A stretch of DNA of 64,000 nt from Novosphingobium aquimarinum (GTDB lineage Bacteria; Pseudomonadota; Alphaproteobacteria; Sphingomonadales; Sphingomonadaceae). The position numbers and the translations under genes were made by a program. Positions 63,924 through 64,000 of the stretch are shown piece after piece; within the stretch, counting starts at the first letter, position 1, and each line of letters begins with the position of its first letter. The stretch spans positions 32,264 to 96,263 of the forward strand of contig NZ_WRPO01000015.1 of assembly GCF_009746585.1 (NCBI RefSeq). Reading direction: 5' to 3'. A model generated the notes under the pieces. The model was not told the DNA's origin. It did not search any database and was given only the letters and a program-made list of their open reading frames with translations.

Positions 63924-64000
63924 TCCTGCTGCGGGCGGCGTAAAAGTCGTCCACCTTGAAGCCTTTCTGCCGAGTCAGGGAGGTGTGGGGATCTACAGCG
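63924..64000. other. sequence after the truncated recombinase, possible insertion element
   Basis: The last 77 bases do not continue the recombinase in any frame. One plus-strand frame reads EAFLPSQGGVGIYS, running off the window. This could be the start of an insertion sequence, but I cannot identify it. Confidence 0.3.

Noticed and set aside
1..64000. CRISPR array, rRNA operon or prophage structural genes
   Set aside because: No regularly spaced repeats, no rRNA sequence and no capsid, tail or terminase genes were seen.

Overview
The window is GC-rich and gene-dense and reads as a chromosomal segment of an alphaproteobacterium, most likely of the order Sphingomonadales. Support comes from a CckA-type hybrid kinase and a CpdR-type receiver, a recA preceded by the alphaproteobacterial SOS box (GTTC-N7-GTTC), a SapC-family protein, and a pyrF/lapA, trpF, trpB, trpA, folC block. 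Most genes are housekeeping. The accessory parts are the first 7 kb, a few small envelope genes, and the last 2 kb.

1-7.0 kb: a decayed amidohydrolase fragment, then five tightly packed minus-strand genes read from about 7.0 kb down to 0.68 kb. They encode a large multi-DUF cytochrome c protein (DUF1587/1595/1592/1588/1585), a Tat-exported DUF1552 protein, an exported ankyrin-repeat protein, a c556/c'-type cytochrome and a b561-type membrane cytochrome. This looks like a complete periplasmic redox system of unknown substrate and is the best candidate for an undescribed system.

7.3-20.8 kb: a MHYT-PAS-GGDEF-EAL protein, RlpA, argG, cfa, a short-chain dehydrogenase, a glycine-zipper protein, rlmN, an outer-membrane barrel, a periplasmic hypothetical, a small coiled-coil protein, a Gre-type transcription factor and a soluble lytic transglycosylase. 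20.9-31.5 kb: dapA, a glutathione S-transferase, the translationally coupled smpB-DUF2062-cckA genes, recA, a Tat-exported M24 peptidase and alaS.

31.6-43.7 kb: a KefB-like antiporter, an acyltransferase, a TonB-like protein, icd, tRNA-Val(GAC), cpdR, an N-formylglutamate amidohydrolase, a candidate small RNA carrying a CCUCCUCCC anti-Shine-Dalgarno segment, sapC, an FAD-linked oxidase, an exported hypothetical and a RhlE-type helicase. 43.7-51.4 kb: an M20 peptidase, a UvrD/PcrA helicase, an exported protein with 11-residue aromatic repeats, rsmD (apparently CTG-started), an RluB-type pseudouridine synthase and an AmpG-like permease.

51.4-60 kb: folC, trpA, trpB, trpF, pyrF, lapA and purB on the minus strand. 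The series is interrupted by two plus-strand envelope genes and one minus-strand SIMPL gene. 60-64 kb: an alpha/beta hydrolase and an NRDE protein, then the 3' end of a radC gene broken by a mobile element. The element carries a DNA-binding protein and a serine recombinase whose C-terminal part is missing.
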